This document shows, piece after piece, positions 1 to 12,500 of a DNA stretch of 64,000 nt (position 1 is the stretch's first letter; the number at the start of each line of letters is the position of its first letter). Source of the stretch: Meandrina meandrites (lineage: Eukaryota > Cnidaria > Anthozoa > Scleractinia > Meandrinidae); contig OY855903.1 of the NCBI GenBank assembly GCA_963693305.1, positions 58,497,350 to 58,561,349 of the forward strand, in the 5' to 3' direction. Both the position numbers and the translations under genes were made by a program. The notes below the pieces were generated by a model. That model was given only the letters and a program-made list of their open reading frames with translations. It was not told where the DNA came from and made no database searches.

Positions 1-1119
1 AGCCGGCTGGAAAACCGATGGAAAAGAACAAGTAAGCTTAAACAAACAAAAAACTTACATGCGAGCCCGGGTTCAGTCTTGTCCTTTCTGATTCCTCTCG
101 ACAGACAGCGATGAAACAATCAATGGAATGCCATGATGCGCACTCACAAAATCTAAACGGTTGATTTTCATTCCGCTTGACTTGCAGTAAGCTCCTATTC
201 TGTTCTTTTGGGGCATACTAAAAATCCGCGTGAAAGCCTTTTGCACAAGTGAAATCGGAATGAAGACTTTGCCGCCGGGCCTTTTGCCCGTCTGTCAAGT
301 CACGCTCAAAAATAACGCAATAATCACGATCAATGCATTAAAGATTATTATGGGATATCCCTGAGTTTCTTCGACACGGGAAGTCCTACGCTCAAAATTC
401 AACAGAAAATAATAGACTCTAAAAGCCAGTCTTCATTTCCAAACATTCAACACGCCAAATGATGGCAAATGAGCCCAAACAAACGAAGGTGAACTTGGTT
501 TGGAAGAGAAGTGCGTTTAAACTCTTTCCGTCTGGAATCAGAGTTCCGACCGTCATTTTAGCGATCATGGAACAAACACGCCTTGTTTCTTTAAGGCATG
601 CTGGTGAGCTTGCGGGTGTACAGACTTAATGATGTCCTTCCACCACCAGACGGACGCAAATATATGTCAAATAAGCGAAAATCAGTGGAGAGAAGTGCAC
701 TTCATGCGCGGCGGAGGTGAGCATTCAACTTGTCCCATTAAGATCTGAAGAGGCTTTGCGCGCGAAAAGCTTACGTCACAATGTTTGCTGTACCGACCAT
801 TTTCAGATCTCTTGTTTGAGCAAGGGAGCGAGCAAGTAAATTCCAGTTGAATTACCAAAACAGGAAGAGAAAACAAAAAAACCTTTTGTTATTCCGAACA
901 ATGAAACCAGCATAAACATTTAGATTCGTTCTGGTACAATGATTTGCTAATAGTATATTCCCTTCTTTATTTCTCCAAAAACAAGCGAACACTAGCGAAA
1001 ATAAATGCAGGACAGTGTTTAACACACATAAACAAACTCGCATGCGGAATTTGGAGTTGTTTTGACGATTTTCATTTTTGCCAAAAAACGGTAGGACCCT
1101 TTTTCGACCGAGCCCTTCA
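1..1119. other. Intergenic, no gene recognised
   Basis: No open frame here resembles a known protein, and the short frames present on both strands are what AT-rich DNA gives by chance. The first bases contain a donor-like GTAAGC near position 32, so the end of an upstream exon could lie at the very start. Nothing confirms that. Confidence 0.4.
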
Positions 1120-2780
1120 TATTATAGCCAAGTTTCAGCAAAATGTCGGAACAGAATCACTGAAATATTAAGGTCACCTAAATTTGACACTTAAATTCTA
1201 TTGAAATGTTCTGCCTGTTGTGAAAACAAGCTATGAACCCAAATTTCTGCAAGAAGCATCCCCAATGCTTGCTAAATCAATGTGCCTCGCCAATTTGCGA
1301 TCGTGACAACCGTTAAAAAGTATTTGCTTTCCCGGTAAACATTACAAAATGATCGAAAATCTTCTCAAACCAACAAAGTTACATTTTTCATAAATTTTTC
1401 AAAATTACACCGCAGTTTTGTGTCAAACTCCTTCCAAACAAACTTCAGGATACTGCAATGTTTTTGCATAGATTTTTGCTGCTGTACAATGCTGTAAATT
1501 GGAGAATTTATGTTGGGATTTCGAGTGGTTTATGTAGTTCTGAATACGAAATGAGCATGTGCGTTATTATTGCACAAACTCGCACCTTTTCAAGGGGGGA
1601 GGCCGGCATGTACTAAAACCGAAACAACGAAACAAAACCACCGAAACGGCCGAAACGAGCGAAACGAAACAAAATCACTGAAACAAGCAAAACCCATTAC
1701 CATTATTGAGAGCTAACCGTAAACAGCCTAACCTGAGTGATATTCAGGCTAACCGGAGTGCCATTCAGGCTAACCGGAGTGTACCTTGCACTCAGGTTAG
1801 CCTAAATACCACTCCAGTTAGCCTGAATATCGTTCAGGGTAGCTTGAAAAATGCCCTGGGTTAGCCTGTTTACGGTTAGCTCTCAATAAAAGTAATGGTT
1901 TTCCTTGTTTTGGCTTTTTTGTTTCGTTTCAGTGGTTTCGTTTCGGCAGTTTCGCTCGTTTCGTTTCGGTGGTTTCGTTTCGTTGTTTCGGGTTTTAGTA
2001 CATGCCGGGGAGGCCTGATATGTGCGCTGACTCGACGAGCCCAGGAGGTGAGGGAAGGCCTGAATTTTTTCGTGTGATTCTAAGTCATGATCATTAATTT
2101 CGTTGATCAATCTGGAAGCCGAGTATGAGTTAATCGCTTGTTCAACTCTTATGTGACTTATTGCTTTTAGTGACAGTTCGTTAATCTCCATGTACAATAA
2201 ATTACAATACACCTCATTGTTACTTTCACTGAGCGTACATCTTCCCTCCCCTCCTGGGCGCACATATAAAATACACCCCCCTTGAAAAGGTGCGAATTCG
2301 TGCAATAAATAACGCACGTGCTCATTTCGTATTCAGAACTACATAAACAAAACTGCTCGTCCACTTGGCCAGAGAACAGTTGCGGAGCCGCTTGAAATCC
2401 CAACATAAATTATCCAATTTACAACATCGTACAGCAGCAAAAATCGATGCAAAAACATTGCAGTATCCTGAAGTTTGATTGGAAGGAGTTTGACACAAAA
2501 CTGCGGGGTAATTTTGAAAACTTTATGAAAAATATATCATTCTGTAATGTTTACTGGGAAAGCAAATACTTTTTAACGGTTGTCACGATCGCAAATCGGC
2601 GAGGCACATTGATTTAGCAAGCATTGGGGATGCTTCTTGCAGAAATTTGGGTTCGTAGCTTGTTTTCACAACAGGCGCCAAGAAAAGAACCTTTCAATAG
2701 AAATTAAGTGTTGAATTTAGGTGACCTTAATATTTCAGTGATTCTGTTCCGACGATTTTTCTGAAACTTGACTATAGTAT
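1120..2780. repeat. Long foldback inverted repeat (mobile-element-like palindrome)
   Basis: The left arm, about 1120-1735, is the reverse complement of the right arm, about 1862-2780, over most of its length with scattered mismatches. One pair of matching pieces is AAGTTTCAG near 1130 and CTGAAACTT near 2761. Another is the CGAAAC-rich block at 1620-1680 and its complement at 1925-1990. The centre, near 1783, is itself palindromic and built from copies of a TTCAGGCTAACCGGAGTG-type unit. The right arm carries about 260 extra bases at 2011-2271, which have short inverted ends of their own. The left arm lacks about 40 bases relative to the right. No coding frame is supported. The layout resembles foldback-type elements: long inverted arms with internal tandem repeats. 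Confidence 0.85.
2011..2271. mobile_element. Nested insertion inside the right foldback arm
   Basis: This segment has no counterpart in the left arm of the surrounding palindrome. Its outer parts are inverted relatives of each other: a TATGTGCGC/CCCAGGAGG-type block near 2018-2057 matches the complement at about 2241-2269. It is probably a small secondary insertion. The alternative is that the left arm lost it. Confidence 0.5.
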
Positions 2781-3790
2781 GTATTTAGTCAATTAATAAG
2801 CTGATTTCAGAAGCTTAGCCAAAATCTATCAGCAAAATTTTTTTCTGGACTGGATTTTTTGTAAAAAGTGGGGTCCAATTAATTGCCAGTAACATCAAAA
2901 ATATTTTTAACCAGTTAAATTGATTTTCATATTACTATCGTCGAATGATAGGTGAACATTTTCCCAAAGTTTCACCGCCATCGCGTCAAAGCCTAAAAAG
3001 TTATAACGCAAAGTTTGTCATGGACAAGTGCAACTGGAATAAATATGGAGCCACCTTAAAACAGGAGGCACAGCCGAGTGTTTTAGACATGATAAAACAC
3101 GAGCTGCGAATTTATTGAACGGCTTTAAAATCTTCCGGAGTTGATCAACTTATTCTTGCACTATGGCTATTTTTTCCGCATGAATTGTTTTCCAAAGTTG
3201 CCTTGAATCGTTATTTTCCAAAACATTCTCTTTTTTTTCGTGAAGCATGAAATGCCAATGTTTCTTTTTTAGTCAAATTTGTGAAAGGGCTGTTATGTTA
3301 TATAATAGGGGGATCTCCTTAGAAAAGATTGTATGAGCTTAGCTTGCTGGGATCTCCTGCTACTCTAAAATGTGATTTATTATATATCACACTGTTGTAA
3401 TAGATGAGTGGCAAATAAAAGAATTGAATTCAATTGAATTATTTTCCGTGAAACGTGATCTATACCCCCCTTTACCACTTTCTTAACAAAATAGCAAATT
3501 TGATATTATCTAGTTTTGATTAATTGGTAAAAGTGGTCCCATTCTATCTGTATTTATACTTCCGATTAAATTAAATAGACTCCCACTTTTTGGTCATAAT
3601 TTGTTACGTGAAGTCAGATGTGAAAAATCTTCCCACAGTGTAGTTATTAGGTTCTGTTTAGTTTGACTTGGGATTAGTGAGTTGACAAGCCACTTCACCC
3701 TACCGGGAAGGGCAAAATTGATTTGAGTTTCCTGAACCCTGGGGATCTTTGAAGTGCATTGATTCATGAATACTTTTAACCTGACAGAAC
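2781..3790. other. Intergenic upstream of the RNF213-like gene, with repeat remnants
   Basis: The stretch holds a dispersed repeat at about 3066-3140 that recurs inverted near 59690-59755. It also holds the motif GAGCCACCTTAAA at about 3049, which recurs in variant form elsewhere in the window, and an AT-rich run ending in AATTCAATTGAATT near 3430. No promoter element can be named with confidence. Confidence 0.45.
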
Positions 3791-4066
3791 ATGTCTGGTG
3801 AAGGACAGCATTCTTCAGCTGAATCTGGCAGTCACCATGGTGACAATGGCAGGACCAATCCTGGCTTTGATGATCCACTGACGGCAGGTGCTCATGGCAG
3901 TTTCTCAGATACCTACCCCCATGGTGGAAGCCAGCCAACTGACTGGAAAAAATATGCAAATGAAACAATGGAAGATTATCTTTCCAGGTGCCCAGGGGCC
4001 CATCAAAATGAACAACCGTCAGGCAGTGGAGCTCAATCAGGAGAACAATTTGATCATTCAGTGAAT
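3791..4066 (+). CDS. RNF213-like gene, exon 1
   Basis: It starts at ATG 3791 and ends before the donor GTATGT in phase 0, giving 92 residues. The product is polar and probably disordered, rich in Gly, Ser, His and Gln, with one acidic piece containing NETMEDYLSRCPG. Disordered N-termini are usual in RNF213 proteins. Because low-complexity sequence gives little homology signal, assigning this exon to the gene rests on phase compatibility and strand, not on domain evidence. Confidence 0.6.
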
Positions 4067-7000
4067 GTATGTTACTTGAGTGTTATAATTAAATACCATT
4101 TAACAATGCACTGCATAAATATAATGTAGCTAAGTCAACAAACATTATGAACAATCAGAAACATAACTTGCATGAGGTGTAACATGCACTCACAGCATTT
4201 GAATATTCAGTTTTGCCAAGTACCATATAAACTCGGAAACACAAAGAGTTTGTATGCCAATGGTTGAAACACGTCACTCACTCACTCACTCACTCATGCC
4301 CTTTACGCCCCCTATAAGTGGCATGTAGGGCAGCAACGTGATCCCTCCACATCTGGCGGTCCCTTGCCATGAATTTGATGCCCTCCCAGGTCTTCCCCAT
4401 CTCCTTTATTTCTTTCTCAATCGTCCGTCGCCATGTGATCTTGGGGCGACCTCTCTTTCGTTTCCCTTCTGGCGTCCAGTGCATAGCAGTTTTTGCAATT
4501 GAGGCTTCTTGGCGAGTGACGTGGCCAATCCACCTCCAGCGTCGCCTCATCAGGATGGTAGCCATTGGTTCAGTTCCACACCGTTCAAAGAGATCTTTAT
4601 TTGAGATTACACTAGACCAAAAGATGCGTAAAATACACCGAAGGCTCTTGGTGTGAAATGTGGAGAGTTTTGTTAGATCCTTCTCCGTTAAACGCCAACA
4701 TTCTGAACCATACAGAAGGGTTGTGAGGACGCAGCTGTGATAGAGCTTCAGCTTGGTACAAGACAGTACTGTAAGTGGAGCAGGGCCATACCTTATTCAT
4801 CATGTTGAGCGAGTTCCTAGCCTTGTTGAGACGGCTGTGGATGTCCAGGTCAGCTCCTCCATCTTTACTGATGATGCTGCCGAGATAGGTAAATCTGTCT
4901 GTGTACGGAAGTTCTTCATTATCAATCTGGACTGGTCGTGTGTTGGTGGTGTTCAGCGCCATAATTTCAGTCTTCTTGCTGTTGATGTTAAGGCCAACTT
5001 GCTTTGCAAAGATGTTGAGGCGTTGCGTCTTCTCTTGAATGTGCGTGTGGGTGTGTGATAGTAAGGCTAGATCAGGTTGAAACACATAAGGACACATATA
5101 ACAACATTTTCTGTTTTCATGTGTTTAGCTACTTGAATTGGGTTATTCCAGAACCCCCCCCCCCCCCCCCCCATGGATGGCATTCTGGAAAATCCTGTTG
5201 GGGGGGGGGGGGGTCCAAAACTTTGGAAATCCAGGCAGGAGGGGGATTTTAACCTAAAACTACATCTTCAGGGGCTACTTTCGTAATTTGTCTTCTGCAC
5301 ATATTTGATGTATTTTTGTCTAACTAATAAAACAAACTATTTTACAATTTTTTAAGAAATTCTGTTGGTGGGGTTCAGAACCACCTTAAATTTTTGAAAA
5401 AACATAACATAGCTCGGAATCCTGCCTACAGATTTTTTTTTTAAAATTGCAAAAATGTTCCTGTTGTTGCTTAGCCACAAATATCCAAGAACTCATCAAG
5501 TAGTTTTTTGATTGTTAGCCCCAAAATGTCCAAAATAGAGTACTTTTGACCTCTTTTGACATTTTGACATAACAGTGATCACCTCAATTTGTTTGTTGGT
5601 GAAGTGTGCACAAATTTGTACTGAAAGGTCTTCCTAAATGTTATTGGTATAGCTGTGATAGAACACCAAAGACGGGCATTGGTAAGATATTGAAACTGTT
5701 ATGAGCCACCTTTAAAAGTCACCCTTGCTTGATGAGTGTAAACAGATAACTAAATGGTTTTTGCTGAATTAAATAAGAAACTGATGCCTCCCTCTAATAT
5801 AAGAATCATGCACAGAATATATAAGCTGCCCTATAGGGCCAAACCCTAACCCTAGGGACAACACCGCTCAAGTTTGTGAACTAACCACATCATCATTAAC
5901 AATGCCATTGAAAAACGATCACCACAACTGAATTAGGTAAAGATGGAAATTTGTTATGAACAGTGTTATTTTGACATCGGAGTTGTCATATCAACGTAAT
6001 GACGTCATCACGTTTATCACTTTCGTATTGCTTGGCACCAGGAGATTTCTTCGGAAATTGCTCAAGGGAGCATGTACCTCCTATAGCTGCCTCAATATTG
6101 GCAAAGTTTGAACAAATTCTGTTAAAGCGTTATCGACATTTTTGAGGATGAAGTTATGGGGGTTATAAATACAGTGAAAAACATACTATGGAGATAATTG
6201 GGTAATAACTAAAGAACACAATGCGCTTTGGGGGTGTCGTTTCATCTCATAGTAGTTTGATGCCATTTAGACTTGTGTATACAAAATTGATGGGGATTGC
6301 TACAGCCGATTGCGAAAAAACTGATTTGATGTGCGTGCATTCAGGTGCTCTTGTTACCACTTTTGTATATAATTTGGTCTACACCTACAAACGCAATAAT
6401 TATTTGGAAACTGCTCGATGAATTTTTTTTAAAAATTGTCAATCTCGAGATTTGTCATCAGTTTATATGGCCTGCAAGTTTCAAGGTCATTGAAAACATG
6501 CGAGACAATAAAATCGGGGCTTCAATGTACTAATTTTTTCTCGCAGATTTTGTCTCCCTAAAAAATCCAGTCGAGCCACCTTAGTATTAGAGATATAAAT
6601 GGTATATACTTTCCCTATTTCACCTTCTTTTTGAATGAGTTAATTGAGACAGGTGGTAATAAGCTTGAGAAATTGCTTTTGATTTGTGCAGGATGACAGT
6701 CTTCCTTTGAGTGACACAGAAGAGGAGGAAGAAAGCTGTTACCCTCAGAAACCCTCTGAAAATCCAGAACAGGTATTTCGGGTTTTAGATGTGTGCATTA
6801 ATGTACATGGTTCAGACTTAAGGTCATGGCTGTTGACAGTATAGGGTGCCTTCCGACGGTGCTGTAGCAAGAGGAGGGCCAGGGGGATGGGGGGGGGGGG
6901 GGGGGTGGTGGCAGGGGCCTGTGCCCCCTCCCCCAGTTTTTTTTCCTAAAAAGTAAAAGCAGACCTGTATAAAATGTTGAAAATAAAATTTTATCTCCCA

Positions 7001-8972
7001 AGAGGTTTGAAAGAATGACATTTGTACTTCTTTTCATTTTTTAACATACGACTGGGTGATGCACAACAATATTAAACAGCCTAAAACTAAAACAAACCAG
7101 AAATTGTGACAACAATGTGAAAAATGTCTTTGATGACTCTGAAAGGTGAAACATTTGCTGGTTTCACAGACAGAGACAGTCAGTTTTCTATTTTGTAATT
7201 GCGACGTTGTAAGTGTTATACTCTCTTCAATGTGCATTAAGTTTGCTGAGACAGTGTAGGGAGTAAACAATTCGCGATATGCGTAAATCACAAATACCGG
7301 TAAGCTCTTGGAGAACCCTGGAAATAGCATGTCCAAGCCTCTAGATTTCAATATTTTCTGGGGGGCATGCCCCCAGTCCCTTTTAGCGGCTCGTGCCCCC
7401 GGTGCTCGCGCCCCCCACTTATTTTACCCTTGCTACAGCACTGAACTTCCAGGTAAAAACTTCATCAGTGTGCTGTCGTGTGAAGCCATATAGAAAACTA
7501 TATTCACTAACCTTTTTTTACCTATACATTTAATTCATTTGAACATTCAGTATGTAATTCATGCAGAAGGAATCTCTATTTTGCGACCTATAAAGGAATA
7601 AACAGTTTTGCACTTCATTTAAGGTGGCTTAGCACTGAGTTTTCATGTGCACTTTGGATTCAACGCTGTCGTGAGTCTGAGTACATGTGCTCAAGGCTTT
7701 GAGAGGAACGAAATTTAAATAGCATGCATTGAAGTCAGCAAACATATTTAAGATGGTAGTAAAATTTGTCTGTTCCTTGATGGCTGACATTCACACTGCT
7801 TGGATGTCAGGAAAGAACTCTTCTTTTGTTTCCAATTCATGCTGTCATCGGATAAAATAGCCAACCCACAGTTAGCCTATAAAATGTCAGTCATTTTCTA
7901 CCCTCAGCCTAACCAAGACAAGAGACCCCTGAAGTCTGAGAGCAAATTAAAACCAACTGACATGGCAGGCTAGTCACTACCTATGCGTGGTGTAAGCCCC
8001 AGTTAAAGATATACACTGATTACAAGGAAATAAAATGAACAGAAAGAAAAAGAAAGCAAATACAAACATTCAAAATTTGGTATAAATATGTCTGTCACAA
8101 TATAAACACAATGTTTTTAAGACGGTTTCTGCTGAAAGTTCAAGCAATAAGTGCAAAAATTATTTACCAAAAATCTACCCAAAGAACGGTAACGTTTTGT
8201 ATACTATTTGAAACACCCCACTGTAATTCATTTATGTAAGCAACCCCATAGTTTATTCTAAAGCACTCTTGAGAAAGTTAATATCAAACCTTCTAAAAAT
8301 GCTAAAACAACATGTTTTTTTTTGTTTTGAACTTAAACCAACCCACCAAGTTTACTTTTTTCCTTAGTGCCCATTTGGCCACTGACTGCTCAAGTTTTGT
8401 TGCTGTTGAAGAATTTTAGTCGCTAAATTAAGCTCACGCTTTCAATCCTTCTTCTCAATTTTAGTCACCAGGCTGGCGACTTTGGTTCAATTTAGTCGCC
8501 AGCTCCAAAATTTTAGTCGCCATGGCGACTAAAATGGTCTTAACTTGGAGGGTTGTATGTGAAACATCCCTTTTTATTATATAAACTGCAGTGGTATAGC
8601 GAGTGGTAGCAAATCGAGAAAAATAGTATCACACATGTGTGGATAAAAATGGTATCCACACATGTGTGATATCATTTTTTACCAATCAGCTCACAGAGTT
8701 TGCCATGTTACAATGCTCAATGGGCCAAGGTTTATCGATATTAAGTCGAAACATCTGCGGATCTTCCTCGGCAATCTAAGGAAAACTTCGGAAAATGTTC
8801 GGAAACATTCGTATGACTACCGGACAACATTTTCAAAATCTTCGGAAATCTTCGGAAAATGGTCGGAAATCTTCGGAAAATCGTCAAAAACCTCGTTATT
8901 AGTAGGTTTATAAAATAAACAGAACAATACATGGTTGCTTGGAGATATGAAATTTATCTTCTCGTGTTCAAA

Positions 8973-9009
<37 letters not shown>

Positions 9010-9552
9010 TATCGAGTTGAACACTCGAAGATAAATTTCATATCTCCGCGCAACCATGTATTATCCTCTATTAAGTAAATTATGTATTAATAATAATAAT
9101 AATGAGATTAAATTTCGATAAACATTTCAAAATAAAAATGAGCGATAGAAATTTTACACAACGTTTCGATGTCTTCATGACATCATTATCAAGTGATAAT
9201 AAAATAACGGTTCAACAGGTTCTCCGCAATCGGAAAGCATTTAAAGAACGATCACGGCCTTTATAACTTCGACGACCTTGCCAATAATTTTTCCGTCCTA
9301 AAGAAATGCAACGGAAAACTGGATTGTTTGATTTACGAAATGCTGTTTATTAGAAAGAAGAAACCTAGCCTGAACACGCAATCGGATTCCATCCGCGCGA
9401 AACTATTTGTTTAAACAAATATGTTAATGAATAATCACACCTCTCACCGCATATATAACACTGTTGAACCGTTATTTTATTATCACTTGATAATGATGTC
9501 ATGAAGACATCGAAACGTTGTGTAAAATTTCTATCGCTCATTTTTATTTTGA

Positions 9553-9595
<43 letters not shown>

Positions 9596-12500
9596 GCATT
9601 TCGGACAGTTTATCCACAGAGTGGCTCTTCGCCTGCCCGATGCTAACTAAATTTACAATTGTAAAAGGATAAAAATATATCTAAGAATTTATATCTATAT
9701 GTAAACGAGATAAAATTGTATTGGACTTATGTTAATTAAACTAACTTAAATAAACTGATTTCATTATATGTACTAATTATATGAATTAAAATATATATGT
9801 ATAAGAAGAATAACTTAAGATATACTAAAATAAATAAATGAATAGATAAATAATTAAAATTATTATTCCAGAAAATTTTTATTTCAGCTTGAGGGCAAAA
9901 TTTTCCATAAGCTCTTCTTAAATGTTTTCACATGCTATGAAAGGAAGAATGAATACATAACTGATGATGATACAACTCTGTGCACAGTAAAAAAAATTCT
10001 GTCTAGGGGGTTCAGAGCCACCTTAAATTTTGAAAATGTGAGGTGGCTCTCAACCCTCTAGTTGGATTTTTTATCTTTGCAAAAATTTTATCATAACATG
10101 CTGATCATAACTTAGTACCCGGTAATAAAAAATGGGGGACACCGAGTTGGCTTTTGAGTTATCAGCACTGAAAGCTAAAATTAACGGTGGTTTTAACAGG
10201 TTTTACTATTGCTATGGTAACGATTAATGTCAAGAAAATGATCACAATTTATTAACCAATGATTGTGCATTTGCTTGATGCCATTACTGTAACAGCAACT
10301 GATAAAGAGTGGTAATACTGACCTATAAAAGTATAAGATCTGGGAAATGCTGGAAACCATTACCAGCCACACTTGTGTTACTAGCCTGCTTGGAGGCTAT
10401 TGTATTCCCAGTACAACATACACGTTTCTTACAGATTTAATTATCTGGTTCTAAAATAGACATATTTTCTTTTTAGTTTCTCAGGCATGTTTTTCACCTT
10501 TATTTGGACGGAAAAGTTGAGTCAGTGAAGCTTCTAACAGATAAGCCAATGCTCAATGGTTGTGTGACATTGAGCCTTGAGTGTTGGTCTGATGACAGGA
10601 AGTACTGGATATCCCCTGAGTTATTTGTACATGCTGATCAGCAGGATACCTTTCGTTATCGTTATGTTGTAAAGTACAAAGAAGGAATAACCGAATGGCT
10701 TATCAAAAAGGTTACATTTAGTGGAGGAAAAGATGAAAAAACTGTGAAAGAGACAGCAACTCGCACGTTGAAGAGTGGAATTCATCAGTATGATATTTTT
10801 CATAATCCAAATTCCCACAACCGGATGAGAACTATTTTTCATGGACAAATGTTTTTTGTCCAGCAGCTGTATCACACATTAGGTAAAGGCAGTGACCTTA
10901 AGGAGATGTTGATTGAGTGTGAACATGTAGGCTTTGGCCACCCAGGTTATGCAATGGGAGACATTGATTCCTTTCTTCAGTGGGTTGTGGAAAATGTCAA
11001 CAAAACCCCTAATTCCTATCAGAGTGTGTACCTATGTTCTCTTCTTGGACAGTTTGTGCAACGTGTGCGTTCGTGGTCAGCTTGGCATACTTGTGATGTG
11101 TTAGGACAGAGAACTGCTAACCACCTTCTGTTGTCGTTAGGATGTTGTTCCTACAAACCGCTGCCAAAGAGCAGTATAGGGTTTATCAAGAACGTAGCAG
11201 AAGATCTTTTTAAAGCTGGCTCGTCAACAGGATGTCTGTTGTTCATCAAAGTTTTCTGCAACCTTCTTGATGTGAATTTTGTGATGCAGGTGGCCGACAA
11301 ACTTTCATCACAGTCGTACACTGAACAGCAGTTTCATCAACAGGTGCCTAGTGTGTTGGAGTCCCTCACAAGATTGAAGGACTTGGACACCTGTAAAAGA
11401 TTTTGCTGTTACGTAATTTACCATTGCCCAAATACCCAGTGCCTTTGGAATCTCTACCGTGCTGTATCCTCCTGTCTTCCTACCTTGGTGCAGAGCCTTG
11501 TTGATGACTTTTCAAGTGTTTACTGCAAGTTCATTTCACGCCGTCGTGCAAGAAAGCCAGATCTTCTTCTCTCACCTTTTTGGAGTCAAGTACCAGAGAA
11601 CTTGAAAGAAAAACTAGCCAATCCATTTTGCAAGGAGCTGATTGAGCAAATTTCGGCAGAAACCAGCTGGTCTCAGGAAAGACTCGACAGTTTGACGTCC
11701 ATTGTGCTTGATGCAAGATTGCAGTCAGCAGATATGTTTCGTCGTTTCCTTTTAACTGTTGCAACACACAAGTCTCGTGAAATTCTCTCTATCATTCCAG
11801 CTCTGTTAGGGTCAGAAGCGTTTTTCGCCTTCAGGAACTCTAGCATCTCTAACGAAGACAGAGAGAAGATTTGCTTTAACTGGTTGAGGCAATTTGTCCA
11901 TACTGGGAAGAAACCTAAAGAGCAAATTCTTGATGTTGTGGAAGCCTGCGATTCACTATGTGCAACAAATGCGCTGAAAACGAACAAAGCACTTTGCCAA
12001 AATATGGATAAGGAAGTAGAAGGTCTGGTGTTTAGGGCAAAGTTTGAATCCATCATGGATGCATTTGCAGATGCACAGAATCGTAGCCCAGCAATTCAGC
12101 AGCGTCTTGCAGTGCTCCTCAAAAGTGCAATTACACAACAATGTGGCACTGGAGACCGTCGGTCAAGATATAAGAAGATGATTCGCCTGCTTGGCTATGA
12201 TGTTTCCAAAGAAAGGAAGAAGGATTTGCAAAAGCTGAAATTGGATAGGTGTGTTTTTTAAATAGAAGTGTAAATCATGGTATAGTTAACAATTATTCCA
12301 CGAGCGGGTGTTGGACATGATATGGTAGATAGCCAACGAGGTGCATAGAGCCAAGTTGGCTTTTTACCCCCTCATATCCCAACAAGTGCAAGTGGAATAA
12401 TTGTTTTATTAAGAACACCCAAAGAATTGCAATATTTGAGCTCCTCGGCTGTTCTCCACTGACGTATACACTTACCTTATTTGTGGTCCATGGTACAGGG

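Larger units (their letters stand above)
4067..6691 (+). other. Intron 1 of the RNF213-like gene
   Basis: This 2.6 kb phase 0 intron contains an antisense truncated LINE at 4273-5074. It also has a poly-C run (about 5154-5172) followed closely by a poly-G run (about 5201-5213), which together can pair as a hairpin. Several GAGCCACCTT-like repeat ends lie near 5368, 5703 and 6573. No other coding sequence is recognised. Confidence 0.6.
6773..10476 (+). other. Intron 2 of the RNF213-like gene, repeat-rich
   Basis: This 3.7 kb intron is made largely of repeats. In order it holds a GC-rich inverted pair (6858-7441), a perfect short palindrome (8627-8672), a TTCGGAAA-rich imperfect tandem stretch (8755-8890), a 137-bp hairpin (8926-9062), a Penelope-like fragment with inverted arms (9124-9554), a TAA microsatellite, and a MITE-like copy (10040-10372). 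Confidence 0.6.

Noticed and set aside
9480..9530. Hammerhead-ribozyme-like motif (TGATG ... GACATCGAAACG) in the Penelope-like arm
   Set aside because: Penelope-like repeats can carry hammerheads, but the required CUGANGA box is not matched (the sequence reads ATGATGT), so it is not called. A covariance scan would settle it.
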